Of a DNA stretch of 64,000 nucleotides, positions 13,801 to 26,840 are shown piece after piece. The position numbers were made by a program, and so were the translations under genes. Source of the stretch: Setaria digitata (taxonomy: Eukaryota; Nematoda; Chromadorea; Rhabditida; Setariidae); contig RCAB01000268.1 of NCBI GenBank assembly GCA_003640385.1, forward strand, positions 1-64,000. The letters are read 5' to 3'. Every line of letters starts with the position of its first letter. Position 1 is the first letter of the stretch. The notes under the pieces are model-generated. The model saw only the letters and a program-made list of their open reading frames with translations, was not told where the DNA came from and searched no databases.

Positions 13801-15308
13801 CAACTATTTCGTCAGCTGAAAAATTCTACAATAAATCATGCATTTGAATCGAAACCTCATAATTTAAAGTCTCAATTTTTGCAAATCTGCATACAAACGA
13901 GTTATTAACAAACAACCAAAGCGCAAATAATAGGAAACAATAGTCTCTCTTTTCTTTCTTTTTTAAATTCAAGAAAAATCAACACCTGTAGCATTTTCGA
14001 TGCACGGCCTATGTCACTAATTAGTGTTTTGCTGTCTTCCAAATCAGACTCTTCCTCATCATCAACTGCATCTTCCAGAAGATTCTTCGTTTCCATATCA
14101 GACATTCCTGAAAAAAATGAGAAGTCAGTTTTACGAACAACTTAAAGAATCCTCAACATTTGGTAAGATATGAATACATTGACTTAACTACACAGCACGA
14201 AATTAAAAACTTTAACTTCAAGAAGTGTAGCTTATTTTTCATTTTTCAAAACTATTGTTTTCAAACAGTACAGCTCATATATATTGAATCAGTAACAAAA
14301 CTGTTAGTTTAAAAACAATGATCTCATTGTTGTTTCTACCCTGTCGACTTTGTAAATTTAAAAGTTGTGGAAATTACCACCAGCTTTATCGTTACTACCC
14401 TCATCATCTGTATTTCCATCAACTTCGTCAGAACCATCGCTTGTTTCTTCATCTGAATTATTCAAAGCCTTCCATCTAATACCAGGAGATGTACCCTAAA
14501 ATAAATGATTTACACTCTTAAAAATCAAATTAGCAATCGAAAAGTTAGGAAAGTTTTCCTGTCATCATTGCACAGACCTAGCAATATAGGTTTTATATCT
14601 TTGCACTAGTTTTTTCTTTAGTATCCTGAAAAATGATTTCAAAAATGTGTCATAATCTTTACCTGCGTCGGAGCACTGTCACCACTGAACATCACTTCAG
14701 CTTTATCTGACAAATAATCATCAGAAGAACTAGCAAATTCTTCTTTTCCATTGTCGCTAAAAAGATGTAGTCAAATTTGAAATATAAATGCTTCTTTAAT
14801 GATTCAAACATATCAAAATACAAAAACGAAGGAAAAAGATAAGACCTAGTTTCGAAAGGATTTGTCTTATCAGCATAAGTGGTAGAGGAAGAAACGCTTT
14901 GACTGAACAACATTCGTCGCTGCTCATTTTGAAACAAACTAACTGATACATTACCAGAAAAGCCACCATTTGATGTACGTTTCCTTTCCTGAAGCAATAA
15001 CAACGATTTTTATAGCATTATAAGCTGAAATCAAACTTTCCAAACAAAATATTCGGAAAGTACATCAAAAAGTAATTTGCTTTACCTGAGAAAATAGTCT
15101 CAATAATTAGATTAGAGCATATTTGAGATACTAAGTTCTCACTGATAAACATTCTCTTACACATGCCCTAGTTAATGAAAAGATTGAAATAACTTACCAG
15201 AGATGTAGATAAAGTTTCGGTAACTACCGATCTAGTATCAACTTCCCATGGAGTATGTACAGGCGAAGCAACTGCTGCTGGGTTCTGATGTATAACCGTT
15301 TCTGTCAT
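10824..15308 (-). CDS. reps-1: REPS-family EH-domain endocytic adaptor (RalBP1-associated)
   Basis: Fourteen coding exons: 15308-15198, 14988-14846, 14756-14663, 14495-14378, 14107-13986, 13603-13499, 13341-13156, 12939-12855, 12745-12534, 12335-12251, 12145-11947, 11867-11734, 11432-11286, 11083-10824. All phases agree and give 666 residues (human REPS1 is about 796). The N-terminal third is acidic and Ser-rich and contains an NPF tripeptide. One EH domain follows, starting at LYGMSDEQKTYYM, with a complete EF-hand loop DVNEDGYLDLNE followed by FSAAMHLIVL and IPIPDVIP. Next come proline-rich segments (GPPPKPPPRPASKG). The C-terminus is a predicted coiled coil (residues about 580-655), where family members bind RalBP1. 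REPS proteins link Ral signalling to clathrin endocytosis. A TTTCAG acceptor lies about 22 nt upstream of the ATG. The least certain junctions are donors 12855 (GTTCGC) and 12534 (GTTGCA). Confidence 0.85.
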
Positions 15309-15330
15309 TTCCAAGTTTTTTGTCTGAAAT

Positions 15331-16948
15331 TATGGTCGATAAAGTTTAAAAGAATGTGTGAAATCATATCCCCATTCTTATTTATATTGTTCAGCCGAAA
15401 AAAAAAAATACCAACGAAAAATTATTTCTGGGAAAGTGATGACAACTGAGAAGTTCAAGAACTGAAGAAAAAACAGGTTAAAAAAAAAAAAAACTGTTAT
15501 ATAATGCAACAGAATTGGAAATATGAAAAGATAAATCGCGTCGCTTTTGAAAGATTTTTCATTCAGTATTCAATAAAAATTTATCAGAAAACGAATGATT
15601 CTAATGGATTTCATAATTTAACAATGGTTATGGTTATTGTGAAAGGGGAATCAAATATTTTCCTGTCATATATTCTCCTCATCAGGCAGCAATAATAACA
15701 AATGATTATTCTAATTAAATTTCACGTTTATATTTCAGGTATGACAATAGTTAATAGCTGGAAAAAAGGAGATATTCTTGGAACGCACTTTACAGTGAAA
15801 CTCTTATTATCACTGATAACAAATAGTTCTAAAATAATTATTTTTCAAAAAGCTTTAAAAAAAAAAAAAAGAAAAACCTGAAGTGTACAGTTTACAAAAC
15901 TAAAACTTCTTTAAATATCATACCATGAAAATTTGACATCAAAAGTTCTCTTATACGGATGTAAACCTGAAATCCGGAATGGAAATAACGTATGACGAAT
16001 TATTACATAGAATATAATATTTAATTCTGATAACATGACGATAATTACTTTCTTTTACAATCAATTATGGCGCAAAAAGACGCAAATTCGATGAGAACTA
16101 TTTCGAAATGAAGGAAAAATTGCAAAAGAAAACTGTCAGGAAGTAAACTGAATAATCTCAATCAGCCTAGAACAAATGAACTCGTCAAGACTGTGCAATT
16201 TTCTTGTCCCAAGCAGTCAAGACAATATGTCTACAGTCTGTTAGGTTCCTCTTTTTACTTCTTTTTTTTTTTCCCCTTCCTTCCCCCAAAAACTTACACT
16301 TATCAGTGTTAAAGTGAACTTAACAGTGTGTAATTTTGCCCAATCTAGTCATCACAACCCAACACACACTCTCTTTCCATTTTCTCGTTCACTGACTCCA
16401 CACTATTTCGCTAATCTTATCAATCCATCGTTCCCTTTCAATTACTAGTGCTACTTCTTCCTCTTTTCTATCTACTGCGCTAGCACTAATAATATTTCCT
16501 AGCTTCTGCATCTCGAGTTGGAACACTTTTTGCATCCTGCATTCGCTATCGTCTCCTCATATCACATATTATTTCTTTTACTTTTTTCTAATGATATTAA
16601 CAATTTTTGTTTTTGAAATTATAGCCATAAAATGAGAGGAATTTGTTTTGCTGAATTGACATTATACTTCGGTCTCTTATTATTTTCATTCTCTAATAAC
16701 TACATTTCAAATATTATCCTCAATCTCTAATTGTTATTTTTAACATTTTCCTTCGTTGTAATTTCACAGAATCGGTTATGATATCGGTACAAGCGATACG
16801 ATTAGTAAGTGATAATAGTCAGTGATAATGATCATAGTTATCAAGGGCTGTTATCCGTTATTATCTGTTATCTGTTAAATTGCTATTATCTAAGGTGCTA
16901 TAAGTGCTAAAGTGATATTTTTCCGGTGAACAAGAAAAAAAAAAAAAA
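15331..16948. promoter_or_regulatory. Divergent intergenic region between REPS and TTC5-like genes
   Basis: About 1.6 kb separates the two head-to-head start codons, so it should hold both promoters. It is AT-rich. The part nearest the plus-strand gene carries a dense GATA-motif cluster, listed separately. I see no other gene in it. Confidence 0.5.
16811..16890. promoter_or_regulatory. GATA-motif cluster upstream of TTC5-like gene
   Basis: Seven GATAA or TTATC motifs occur in 80 bp, ending about 58 bp before the start codon. At about 30% GC under one chance match would be expected. In nematodes, GATA factors such as ELT-2 bind such motifs in gut genes. Function here is inference. Confidence 0.4.
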
Positions 16949-19900
16949 ATGGAAGCACTGGAGGAGAAAATCAAAGAAGCTGAATGTTTTCGTGATAGGT
17001 ATTATCAGCAATTTCCACTGAATACATCCATGGAGAAAAGTCGAGCTGTGCGTGAAAAAGTTTTGCCAATGATTCAAGTAAGATTTCAATTTGGCCTATT
17101 TTTCCAAGTACTTTAATTTGCTTAATGTTATGGATAGTTTTTTTTTTTTTTTCTTCTTCATGATAACTTATTTATTGTTCAGTAGGTTTTTATCACTTCA
17201 AAAATGTAATTAGCTCAGCTAGATTGTTTTGATAAATTTCTTATTTCGAGTATAATTGTTTTCTGTTACTTCATTTTTAGAATTAATTTCCGTGAGCAAT
17301 TCAGTATTAATTTAATCGTATTTATGCTTCCTATTTAATGGAAATTTTTTTTTAGCTTTTTAATTTTTTATCAATAAATGTTTTTCAATTTTTCCACCAA
17401 TTTATGGTCCTAATGCATTATTTGTCTCAACAGATTTGATTGCTTGAATAGCTTTTATTATTTCTACAATTCAATTAATCCAATGACTTTATTAGAAATA
17501 GACACCAAAGATCTCTTTCAGAAGGAAGTCCTAAAACGAAAAACATAGTATTATTAATGTACTATAGTTCGTACAAAAGCAGTGATAATGCTGCTTTTAT
17601 CATTGATGCTGACTTAAGAATTGTTTATCTTTTTTTTTTTTTTTTTTTAAGGATATTCCGTTGGATATGAACGGCCATTCTTCGACATCAGCTAGATATA
17701 ATTATATGTGTGGTCGAATTTTAAATATTTGTATGGAATATGATGCTAATTGTGAAAGACATTTATTACGTGCCGTAAAGTTAGAACCATTATCGAATGA
17801 TGCGTGGCATGAACTTGGTGAATGTGTTTGGAAGAGAGGAGACTTCACGACAGCTGTCGATTGTTTTCGGGTGAGCATGTTTGTGATCAAATGCTGATAT
17901 GATACGTAATGCCTATTTTGTGATAAAATTAATGATATTTGGTTGCTTTCTTTAACATCGTCTTTTAAAAATCAATGCTCTGTTTTAACATTACATTATT
18001 TTTATAGTTTCGATTCATTTTTAGAAGTCGCTATCTCTGAAACGCACTGCGAAATGTCTTTCTTCACTCGCAATAGCTCTCCGGCAAAGTGCTATGCGTA
18101 CAACGGTTACAAAAACTAGACAAATTTTGCAAGACGAGGCTGCTCAATTATGTGCGGAAGCAGTTGAGCTTGATCCTGAAGATGAGGATGCATGGCATGC
18201 ATTGGGGAATTCGTATTTGACACAGTTCTTCTTTAAGCAGCAAACAGATCTGAAGCTTATGGTTTGTTCCATATTTCAAAAAAAAAAATTTTTTTTTTCC
18301 TGTGATAGGAAGTCATCTGTGTTTTTGAAATGATAGAAAGTTTTTTTTTTTTTTTTTTTTTTTTTTTTGGAGAGAAATTTCTACTACTATTCTTCATTTA
18401 CTCATTTTCGTTAATTTTTCTATCACAATTAACAAATTTTTATTAGTTCTTTCGAAAGCAATAGGGCATCATTAGCTATAATGGAGATCGTCTATTTGTT
18501 GTATTGTTTCATACATCCAGCTGTAAATTGAAATGTTACTATTAAGTTCCATTTAAAATTTGACATCATCTGATAGTTCATTCATATTTTAGTTGAAAGC
18601 CATATCTGATTTTATGTATAAATATTTTAGTCGCTAAAGTCCACTTTATTTGTAGGACAAAGCTCGGCAAGCATATGAAAAAGCGTTACAATTTGGAGAT
18701 GTACATTACAGTCCGGATTTGCATCTTAACTATTCAACTGCTCTGAAATTTAATCAAAATTACGAAGAATGTTTGAAACATTTGAAAATTGCTACTGTTT
18801 ATGATCCGGGATTTTTGGAAGCAAGAGGTCGACTGGAAACGCTGATATCATTTTTGAAACAGATTGACAATCATGTGCGAAGGAAAGGTGATCGCATGAA
18901 AATTTTGATCGAATCAGTTAGACATTTTCAATGAAAACTTCGAAGTATGACAATCTAGCTGTTGGATTCATCTGTTTTATGAGAATTTGTGAAGTCTTTA
19001 GTTTTGAATAATTCTTGTTTTCAGTGAAATACAAACATACGCTTATACACAATTCCAGTTTCTCTTATTTCTCAGCCACTTTTCCATGAATTACGAAACT
19101 TTTCAATTTTAGGTAAGCTGAGTGCTAAAAAAATGCAGCACTTTAAGGCTTCATTATGTGATGCTGATTTTGGAATTTATCGCGAAAAACCATTCAAAAA
19201 GAAGAGTGGTAATTTAGAAATGCTAAAAGCAGTTTCATTTCGAGAATTAAAAGAAGGAGTTAACAGTGATGTTGTAATTTGTGGGAAAGTTATTGCAGTT
19301 ATCCCTAATCCAGAAGTTATCCCCTAGTAAGTGTCTTTTTTTGAACTTTTTCTTGCTCTAAATTTTCTGAGAAATTAAAAATGCTTTTTTTTTTGGAAAA
19401 CTAGCATATGCCCTTTTTACCAAAAATGCAAGGTCCGAAGCGTTGACTGGTTGGGTTTGTTCGGGATGCACTTTATTTTAATGCTACTTTTATGAAGTGA
19501 AGAAAGCAGTTAGATTAGTGAAAGAATTTCGGTTCATATTTAGCACGTTTATTGGTTGTGATAAAGAAGGCACGTGTTATGCTTTTACTGTTTATAATTC
19601 ATCAAGCAAATTTGGCCTGGTTATTGGTGATTCAGTGTCTGTTCCTGAACCACATATCATTGATGTCAAGGTAACCTTTTAAATACTACGCAATGAATGG
19701 CAGAAGTTGATGTTCTAAGTTCTTTCAGGATTTGTCAGAAATTCAGTTATACTTGATACTGAGCATTTCGGCTTGATCTAGAATTTCTTTTTCTTTTTTG
19801 TTTTTGCAGCTGGTAAGGGAGGAAATCGATTTCTAATGAAAGTTAAAAATAACCAACTGATTTACAGGTTTCATTTGATGAGAGCAAGAACGAAAATCTT

Positions 19901-20193
19901 GATTTTCGGGTTATTCGCATTATGAATCCATTGATGATGCTAAGAAATGGTAAAATGGTAAGATTGGAGTGTGTGGCATTTTGTTCGATGTCTACTAATT
20001 CTGTATCTTAGTTCTGTTCCATTCAAAGATTGTATTCACACTTTTGCATGGTAATTTAAAGTGGTTTAAATAGATAATCTCAGTTATGATCTCGGTGTAG
20101 GTGAGGTTTTTTCTTTTTTTTTTTTTTTTTTTTTAGGCAGTGAGTATGTTTAATTCGAGTTTGTTTCTGCTTGAAAGTCCCTTGTCTTTCTAA
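16949..20193 (+). CDS. TTC5: TTC5/Strap-like TPR and OB-fold protein
   Basis: Eight exons: 16949-17077, 17652-17870, 18025-18261, 18656-18887, 19113-19326, 19544-19670, 19868-19957, 20137-20193. Phases agree and give 434 residues (human TTC5 is about 440). TPR repeats cover roughly residues 50-265, for example CERHLLRAVKLEPLSNDAW, CAEAVELDPEDEDAWHALG and KHLKIATVYDPGFLEARG. The C-terminal part matches the OB-fold region of TTC5, with CYAFTVYNSSSKFGLVIGD followed by SVSVPEPHI. In vertebrates TTC5 is a p300/JMY cofactor in stress responses and also recognises nascent tubulin during tubulin mRNA autoregulation. The last short exon is the weakest part: reading into the intron after 19957 would also give a stop after about 18 codons. 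The gene is head-to-head with REPS and converges on the sHSP gene. Confidence 0.85.
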
Positions 20194-21310
20194 ACTTAAA
20201 TGCTTTGAAATATTCATTGTTGAAGAATTGTCTGCATATGACAAATCTTTCATAAGATCGGAATTTAATTTTTAATTTCATTTCTTCCCCCCCCCCCTTC
20301 CTCTTGAACTTCAATTTTGTTTTGTATTCTGCTTTTCACTACTGATGTGCTCTCCACTTCTTTTGTTAGTTTGATGTTCGCAGAATTTCTTTCTTATATA
20401 GGCAATGAAATGCAAAAGTCACTTATACCAACACTGTTCTGCTATAATAAATAATTCCCTATGCTTTAAATAAGTGGCAATAAATTAATAGAAGGACAGT
20501 GGACAAATTTGCTCGTTTGACTACCTCTTATTGCTTTTGAGAAATACTTGTTGATCGCGAAATTGATGAATTAGAATTTTTATTGAATGATAATGGTCAA
20601 GAGAGATGGAGGAAAAGGTAATCACTGCGTACAAATAGATTTAATGCCGAACTTTGTTCAGAAAATGTTTTATCGATGCCTCTTCTTAATCACAACTTAA
20701 TCGATAGAGTAAGTGTCATATCATATTTTTTGTACTTTTCTTCACTGATTCGTTTGTTATTTTGTGTTTATTTCTGACCAGAATATGAAGAGTAAGATGC
20801 ATTTCAGAAATATAGTTAACCTGTTATCTCCCTTTAAGAAAATTTTATTTCAATTAAATAATTAAAAACTGCAGAAGTAAGTTTATGATTCATTAAGCTA
20901 ATTAACTAAAAGTGGGTTAAATAAAGAGATTGATAAGATTGAGAGATATTTCGAACTACGTGGTAAAGGTGAAGAAACTCTTATCAAAATCATTCCTTGT
21001 TATGAATACATTTCATGGTCACACTTCACTTCCTTCTTTTAAATAAGCAATACAAATTTCCATTAATTTGGAAATATGCATGAAAAAAAAAAAACGATGA
21101 AATTAAATTGAAACTAGAATACTCGTCGTACTCAAGCCGTTTCATCCAACATTTTTCGCTCTTATTCCACTAAAAATATTCAATTCCTTAATTTCAGATA
21201 TTATATATGCCGAAAATACAAGCAAGAAATTTGCTGCATACAAATATATTCGATATTGAGAAGATATAGCCTGCGTTCATTTTCATCTTTCCAGTCCTTT
21301 AAAATTCCCA
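20194..21310. other. Convergent intergenic region
   Basis: This is the 3' flank shared by the TTC5-like and small heat-shock genes. It is AT-rich with a C9-10 run near 20288. I see no gene or structured element. Confidence 0.5.
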
Positions 21311-22545
21311 TCAGTCTTTTCGTAAAATTGGTATTGTCCTTGTCTGTGCCTGGTCCTTCTCCTTCTTCGGTGTCTGTATTGTTAATTTACCATCTTTCGT
21401 TAATTCACTAGTTACCAGTTCAGGTTTTGTATCTTTTGGTAGCATAAGCCGACGAGTAAATTGACGCTCAATCTGAAAAATTCAATTGTAAAAAAATGAA
21501 TTAAAATCTTGGCGGAAAAAATAGAGCGTAACTTTTTCAACGGACGTTTGAAAATCACTTTTAGATAAATTTATAGAATTTTAAAAATGGAAACATTTTG
21601 TATGTGTTATTCATTCTTGTATCTATCTCAAAACACATAATTAAAAAAAAAAAGTTATTCGCAAAAAAAAAAAAAACACTTAAATTTCAGTTTTATTTGT
21701 AAACGAAATTGTGGGCTGAACTGTGTCCTCCATTAGAACCTTTTTTTATGACTAGTTTGGAGATGAGACCGTAACTTTTTCACCTGCATTTTGTTGACTT
21801 TATTTTAAACAATCTTATTAATTAGAAGATTGTTTAAAAAAAGAATTTAAAATTGAACTTTAAATTAGCATAATTTGAACAGTAACTGGAAGAACTAAGA
21901 TATATTCTGCTGACAGCTCCTAATATCACTAACCTCACCAAACTGATCCTTGATCATCGGATGTTTACCTTCGACAATAACCATTCCATCGGTTACGGAA
22001 ACTTTCAAATCTTCGGGTGCAAACTGTGACACATCGATGGTTACTGAGAAATGCTCATCGTTATCAGTTATCTGAAATTTCGAACTCAATCTGAACTGGA
22101 ATATCGGGACATGACAAAAGCGCTAAATGGATCCTTTTTTTGTTTTTGTTTTTTTTCTCCAATAACTGTCCGAAGAATGAAGTTAGATGAGATTTCGTTT
22201 GAAAATCTAAGTCTTAAAAAATAATGCAGTAAATGCTGTAATTGTTTAAGATAACTGTGATTTAGTATTTTGATTACCTAAAAGAACTCTGATTACCTAG
22301 GTAATTATTTCAAAAAAAAAAAAATTGGTCTAACTGAGTACTGAATTTAAAATTCACAAAAGCGCATTGTTGATATAAAAAATAACCTCGCCAACGCCCG
22401 AACCCAGTTTATGAGCATTCTCGAAATGATAATCCACCCAGTAAGGTCGATGGAAGAAAGGTCGTTCTAGGTCAAGATCGCGGAATTCATCGAAAAATCG
22501 ACTAAGACGTGGTGAAAATGTTGATGTTAACAAACGTCGATCCAT
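21311..22545 (-). CDS. Small heat-shock protein (alpha-crystallin domain)
   Basis: Three exons: 22545-22387, 22071-21934 and 21472-21311, all in phase 0, giving 152 residues. The N-terminal arm is rich in Arg, Phe and Pro (FFDEFRDLDLERPFFHRPYW). The alpha-crystallin domain spans about residues 50-135 and shows the conserved strands FSVTIDVSQFAPEDLKVSV, VIVEGKH and ERQFTRRLMLP, then DGKLTIQTPKK. The C-terminal tail has the I-x-I anchor (IPI in TIPILRKD) used for oligomer assembly. Such proteins are ATP-independent holdase chaperones. The length fits nematode HSP-16/HSP-25-type proteins, but I cannot assign an exact orthologue. A candidate heat-shock element lies about 120 bp upstream. Confidence 0.93.
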
Positions 22546-22662
22546 TTATTTTTTATTTTTTCACACAAATTAATTTTTTTCTAAAATTGATTTTTGTATT
22601 TTAATCAGAAAAATTAACGATTTGAATAAATCAGATGACAAAAAAAAAAAAGCAATCAGTCA

Positions 22663-22675
22663 TTCTCGATCTTTC
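22663..22675 (-). promoter_or_regulatory. Candidate heat-shock element
   Basis: Read on the minus strand, the site is GAA-AG-ATC-GA-GAA. The HSF consensus is GAAnnTTCnnGAA, so it has three correctly spaced 5-bp units with one mismatch in the central triplet. It lies 118-130 bp upstream of the sHSP start codon, a usual distance for such elements. Confidence 0.4.
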
Positions 22676-25297
22676 GAAAATAGTTTTGCAAGAAACATCC
22701 CTAAGCGTTAACGTTATCAAATTATCAGTTTCCTAATGTCATAGAGACAAATGTTACATGTTACAAGTATGACTTATTAGATTTTCCTATACATAATGTT
22801 TGAAAATTATTTGAAATAAATTTTCTCAAATGCATAAAATAGCATTAATTGACAATGAGAAATGTAAATGCTAGGCAAAGTTCACATACATTCTTTCTGC
22901 AAAACTATCCTCCAACTGAATTGAACTGCTTGCTCATTTAAAAGTATTCTACTACTGAGGACTTTCTGGTACCATCATTTCAGAAATGAATTTTATGATT
23001 AATTTAAAAAAAAAAAAGAAAAGAATTAACAACTGACACATTTCAAAATGAATTTTCTCACATAAATCCCAATGCTTTCTGTTGGACAGAAAAGTAATTA
23101 AATGTTTTTGTCTGGAAATTTCAATTTTCATCTCTCTTTTCTTTCGAAATACACAAAAAAAAAAAAAAGGAAAAAACTTTGTAAATAAATTAGCTTTGCA
23201 TTTCCATTCCTTTTTCCAACACTGTTAATAAAATAACTAGAAAGTGATTTTACGAAATAAATGAGCAACAGTATTTTTCAAGCATTCATCAAAATGTGAC
23301 AATTTCTGTTCGAGTGCTCTTTTACATTTTAGGAAATAATTCAAAATTATTCTCTCAGACAGTCTCATCTAAGGAAGTGAAAACGTAAAAATGACTGAAA
23401 TAGAATGTTGGAAGTACTACATGCTTTGTAGGAACGGTACGAAATGTATGAATAAATTGACTGTATGAAAAAATAATTTTGTTTCGCTACTGAAAGGGCT
23501 GCTTTATAGGAAGTTTTGAAAAGAAAAAAAAAAAAAAAAGATGGTGGTTTATAAATATGTTAAAATATTTTGTTCATTCCTTAATTAAAAGGCAAAATTC
23601 TCTCCTTTTTTTTTCCGGTTGATTAATTAATTTTAACGAAATTTTAGAAATGAAAGCACTGTACTGTACTTTGTAAGAGAATCAAAACAAGAAACAAAAT
23701 GGAAAAAAAAAAAAACGAATTTAAAATATACTAATCAATGAAAATGATTGTTTAATTTTTTTAAAAGAAAAAAAAGGGAAAATTTAAAATCATTCATTAC
23801 TTTTTGTATCATTGAATAAAATCCCGAAATAACAATGTATAATATAGCAATTTTCCTATCAATTAAATTTCTGCAATACTTTCCACCTGCAATTTTCTTC
23901 CCTGTCTCTAATTGTTTTCTGTAATTAATTTACCATTTGTAATTAAATAATTTCTGTTAAATATTTCTGGTACAATAGGAAGAAATTTTTACATTAGTAA
24001 AAGGCATCGATGATAAAAGTAATGTGAAATATAAACTAATCCTTACTTTTAGAGATGTAATTAATTAATTCTTCCCAGCCATATAATTAAGTAATTATAT
24101 CATTTAATAGAGAACACTGAAATAAATTTTCATCTTGCAACTGTTCATATCTCTTCCTTTATAATGTTTTTTTTTTTTTTCATTTGGTCTTAGAAAAAGT
24201 AAATAATTAAAAATTTTACTAGTTATATAAGAAAAAACGATGCTTATTATTTTTCCCGAATATTTCACAAGAATAAATTTGATAAAGATATTGAAAGTAA
24301 ATTTCTAATTATTTAAATTTTAAATTATTCTGAAATAATTACTAAACGAAAAGAGCATTACTGAAGAATTAATTTTAAAGATTTTATTTTTATTTCCCGT
24401 AAATAACGAAGGAAAAAAAAAAGATGAAAATTTGAGCGTTCTATTTATTTTCAAATTATTGCAAGACTGAATTGAGCAATAAATAAAATAGCGAACTGAA
24501 AAGAAAGTTTTCCGTTTTTTTTTTTTTTTTTTCTCTCTCTCTCTCTCTTCTTTTTCTTTTTTGTCGAAAGAGAACAGAAAAAAAAGAAAAAAGAGAGGAG
24601 GAAGAGGAGAAGCAATTAAATGCTCTCGAGGAAGAGAAGTGAAATTAACAGAACAGGTTATGGAATTTTAATTAGTACTTTAGGCAAACATTTAATACAC
24701 CAATAAATTTTATTTACCAACTCGAAAGTATGCATCATGGAAAGTTCAATAATATTAATGAGTCATTCAGTTACTTCAATTAAAACAATTTTAAATGCGA
24801 ATATTTTTCAATATAAATGAAGTTGAAGGCAGAGAAATTCAAATGCAGCAATTGTAATTTGTTAATTTGTTTATTTTAAATTTATTCTTTTATTATTTGC
24901 ACATTTGTATTACAGATGATGATGATGGCGTATTATTATTTATTAAGTACTTTTTTTCTTTTTTGATGTAATTAGAGGAAAGGAATTAACATTAGGAAGT
25001 TTATCGAGAATGACTTAAGAAGTTTATCGAGAATGACTTAAGGAGACATAAATGTAAAAATCTATTGAATTAAGTAATTAAGTAAATGAGGTGATCATCG
25101 AGGATGACTAAAACGAATTCTAGGAAATCAAAAGTGAAAAATTTATGAATCGCTGATCTCTTCTGCCGAGTGTATTTTATAATTATCATTAGCTTTATAA
25201 TACAACTAATTAAACTTATAATTAAAAAATAATATAACTTGTAAAGAGATTTACAACTCTAATACAGTCAATAATTTTACTTTTTTCATAGCACAAA

Positions 25298-25372
25298 AGT
25301 AGAATTTTACGAAAAAAAAATAAAGCGTTATNAATTTTAGTAGAATTTTACGAAAAAAAAATAAAGCGTTAT
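25298..25372. repeat. Direct duplication around a single N
   Basis: A stretch of about 33 bp beginning AGTAGAATTTTACG and ending AAAGCGTTAT occurs twice, starting at 25298 and 25339, separated by an N at 25332. A gap-closing or consensus artefact is the likely cause. Confidence 0.8.
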
Positions 25373-26671
25373 TTCAACTAGACACTAGTAAATGATGATT
25401 CATCGTTTTTAAATTTTCAAATAACAAATGAAATATATCACAAATTTAATAACTCTTACAAAGCCTATGCAGTAGACTTTTACCCCAAAAAATTATTTTG
25501 TAAACGATATTTATGTCAGCAACATCGATGAAAATCTATCTTCGTTTCTCTTTTCCCTTGTCCTCTCTCTCTCTCTCTCTCTTCGTTTCTCTCTCCCTGC
25601 TACTCATCTTTTCTCATAAGTTCAATATTATGAAAAAAAAATTTTGAAAAAGAAAAGATTATGTTTAATTTCTCTCGTTACTTTTATAGTGTTGACAGTT
25701 GGAAGATGGTTGCATACGAACGTTTGCATCAGTCATTTACTTTGAACAAATTCGAAGTATTTTTTCATTTCACATCTTTTCGTCCTTTCTTTTTCATCCT
25801 TTGAAAGAAACATTTTGAAAAATTAAGAAAAAAACAAAAAACAAAAACAAAAAACAGAAAAAAAAAACAAGGAAAGTTTGATAGTGGCACATTTTTATAC
25901 TATAAATTATTATAATGAATCAAAGCAAACCTCATTCTTATGCTGTAAATTACGATTTAAAAAAAAAAATCAATCAATCAATAGAAATAAGTTTAGGATG
26001 GATAAAAATTTTGAATTTTTTCTTTTATTTTTTTTCAACTTTTGGATAAATTTAAGAGCGCTAATACATCTAATTGCTCGTTAAGCTGTAGAACTCAGAT
26101 AATGTGAAGAATTAGATTTAGCTTTTGCTTAAATCATATTGGAAATGATAGATAACCAAGCAAAGTACTTTTTTTTTTCTCTCTTTGCAATGGATGGTTG
26201 ATCTCATTTGTTTAATGAAAACATTCGAAACACTAACTTTAGTAACAAATAAATTTTTTTTTTTTACGGAAGAATTTTTGGTAAATTTGTTGAAATTAAT
26301 GATGGAATTTTTGTGATTATTAGATATTGCTAAAATTGATTGAAGTGAATGCAGTATGTTTCATTTGTGATAAGCTATAGTGTTAATTTGATGGCATATT
26401 TGATATAAATAAATAATGAAGTATGATTGTTTAAATTATTTCATTTTACTTATCCATTAATTAAATTATTGACGAATTTTTGTCATAGAAAATCATATTT
26501 TAATTAAGAAAATGCAAAAATGTAATATTACTAATTACATTTATAGTTGCGATCATTTTCAAATGTTGCTTGAAAAGTGTAAATGCTTTCATTTAAGATA
26601 TGCTTTAATTTAATTTGTAATTATAATTTAAAATAATTGTAATCATAGCTGCTCACTACGATATTGTCGGA

Positions 26672-26770
26672 CTGATTAATTATCTGAACTGACCATTCCT
26701 GAACTGATTAATTAGTTCAAGTCGATCATTTCCGAGTTGATTAATTAGTCCAAAGTGATCATTTCCCAAT
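26672..26770. repeat. Three degenerate ~35-bp repeats with TGATTAATTA
   Basis: The core CTGATTAATTA or TTGATTAATTA recurs three times, each followed at similar spacing by a GATCATTTCC- or GACCATTCC-like segment. The array ends about 70 bp before the first visible exon of the small membrane protein. Confidence 0.6.
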
Positions 26771-26840
26771 GTAATTAAGTCTCTTTCGTTTAGTTTAGTC
26801 TTAAAATTTTCTTCATAACTTGCTAACTTTTACTTTACAG

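Larger units (their letters stand above)
22676..26840. other. Intergenic region with low-complexity tracts
   Basis: About 4 kb of AT-rich DNA with many A and T homopolymers and short CT runs. A 23-bp unit is duplicated at about 24996-25041, and a degenerate tandem repeat lies at 26672-26770. No supported gene. An unseen first exon of the small membrane protein may lie here; ATG at 25914 followed by nine codons and a GTAAAT donor is one in-phase candidate. Confidence 0.45.
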
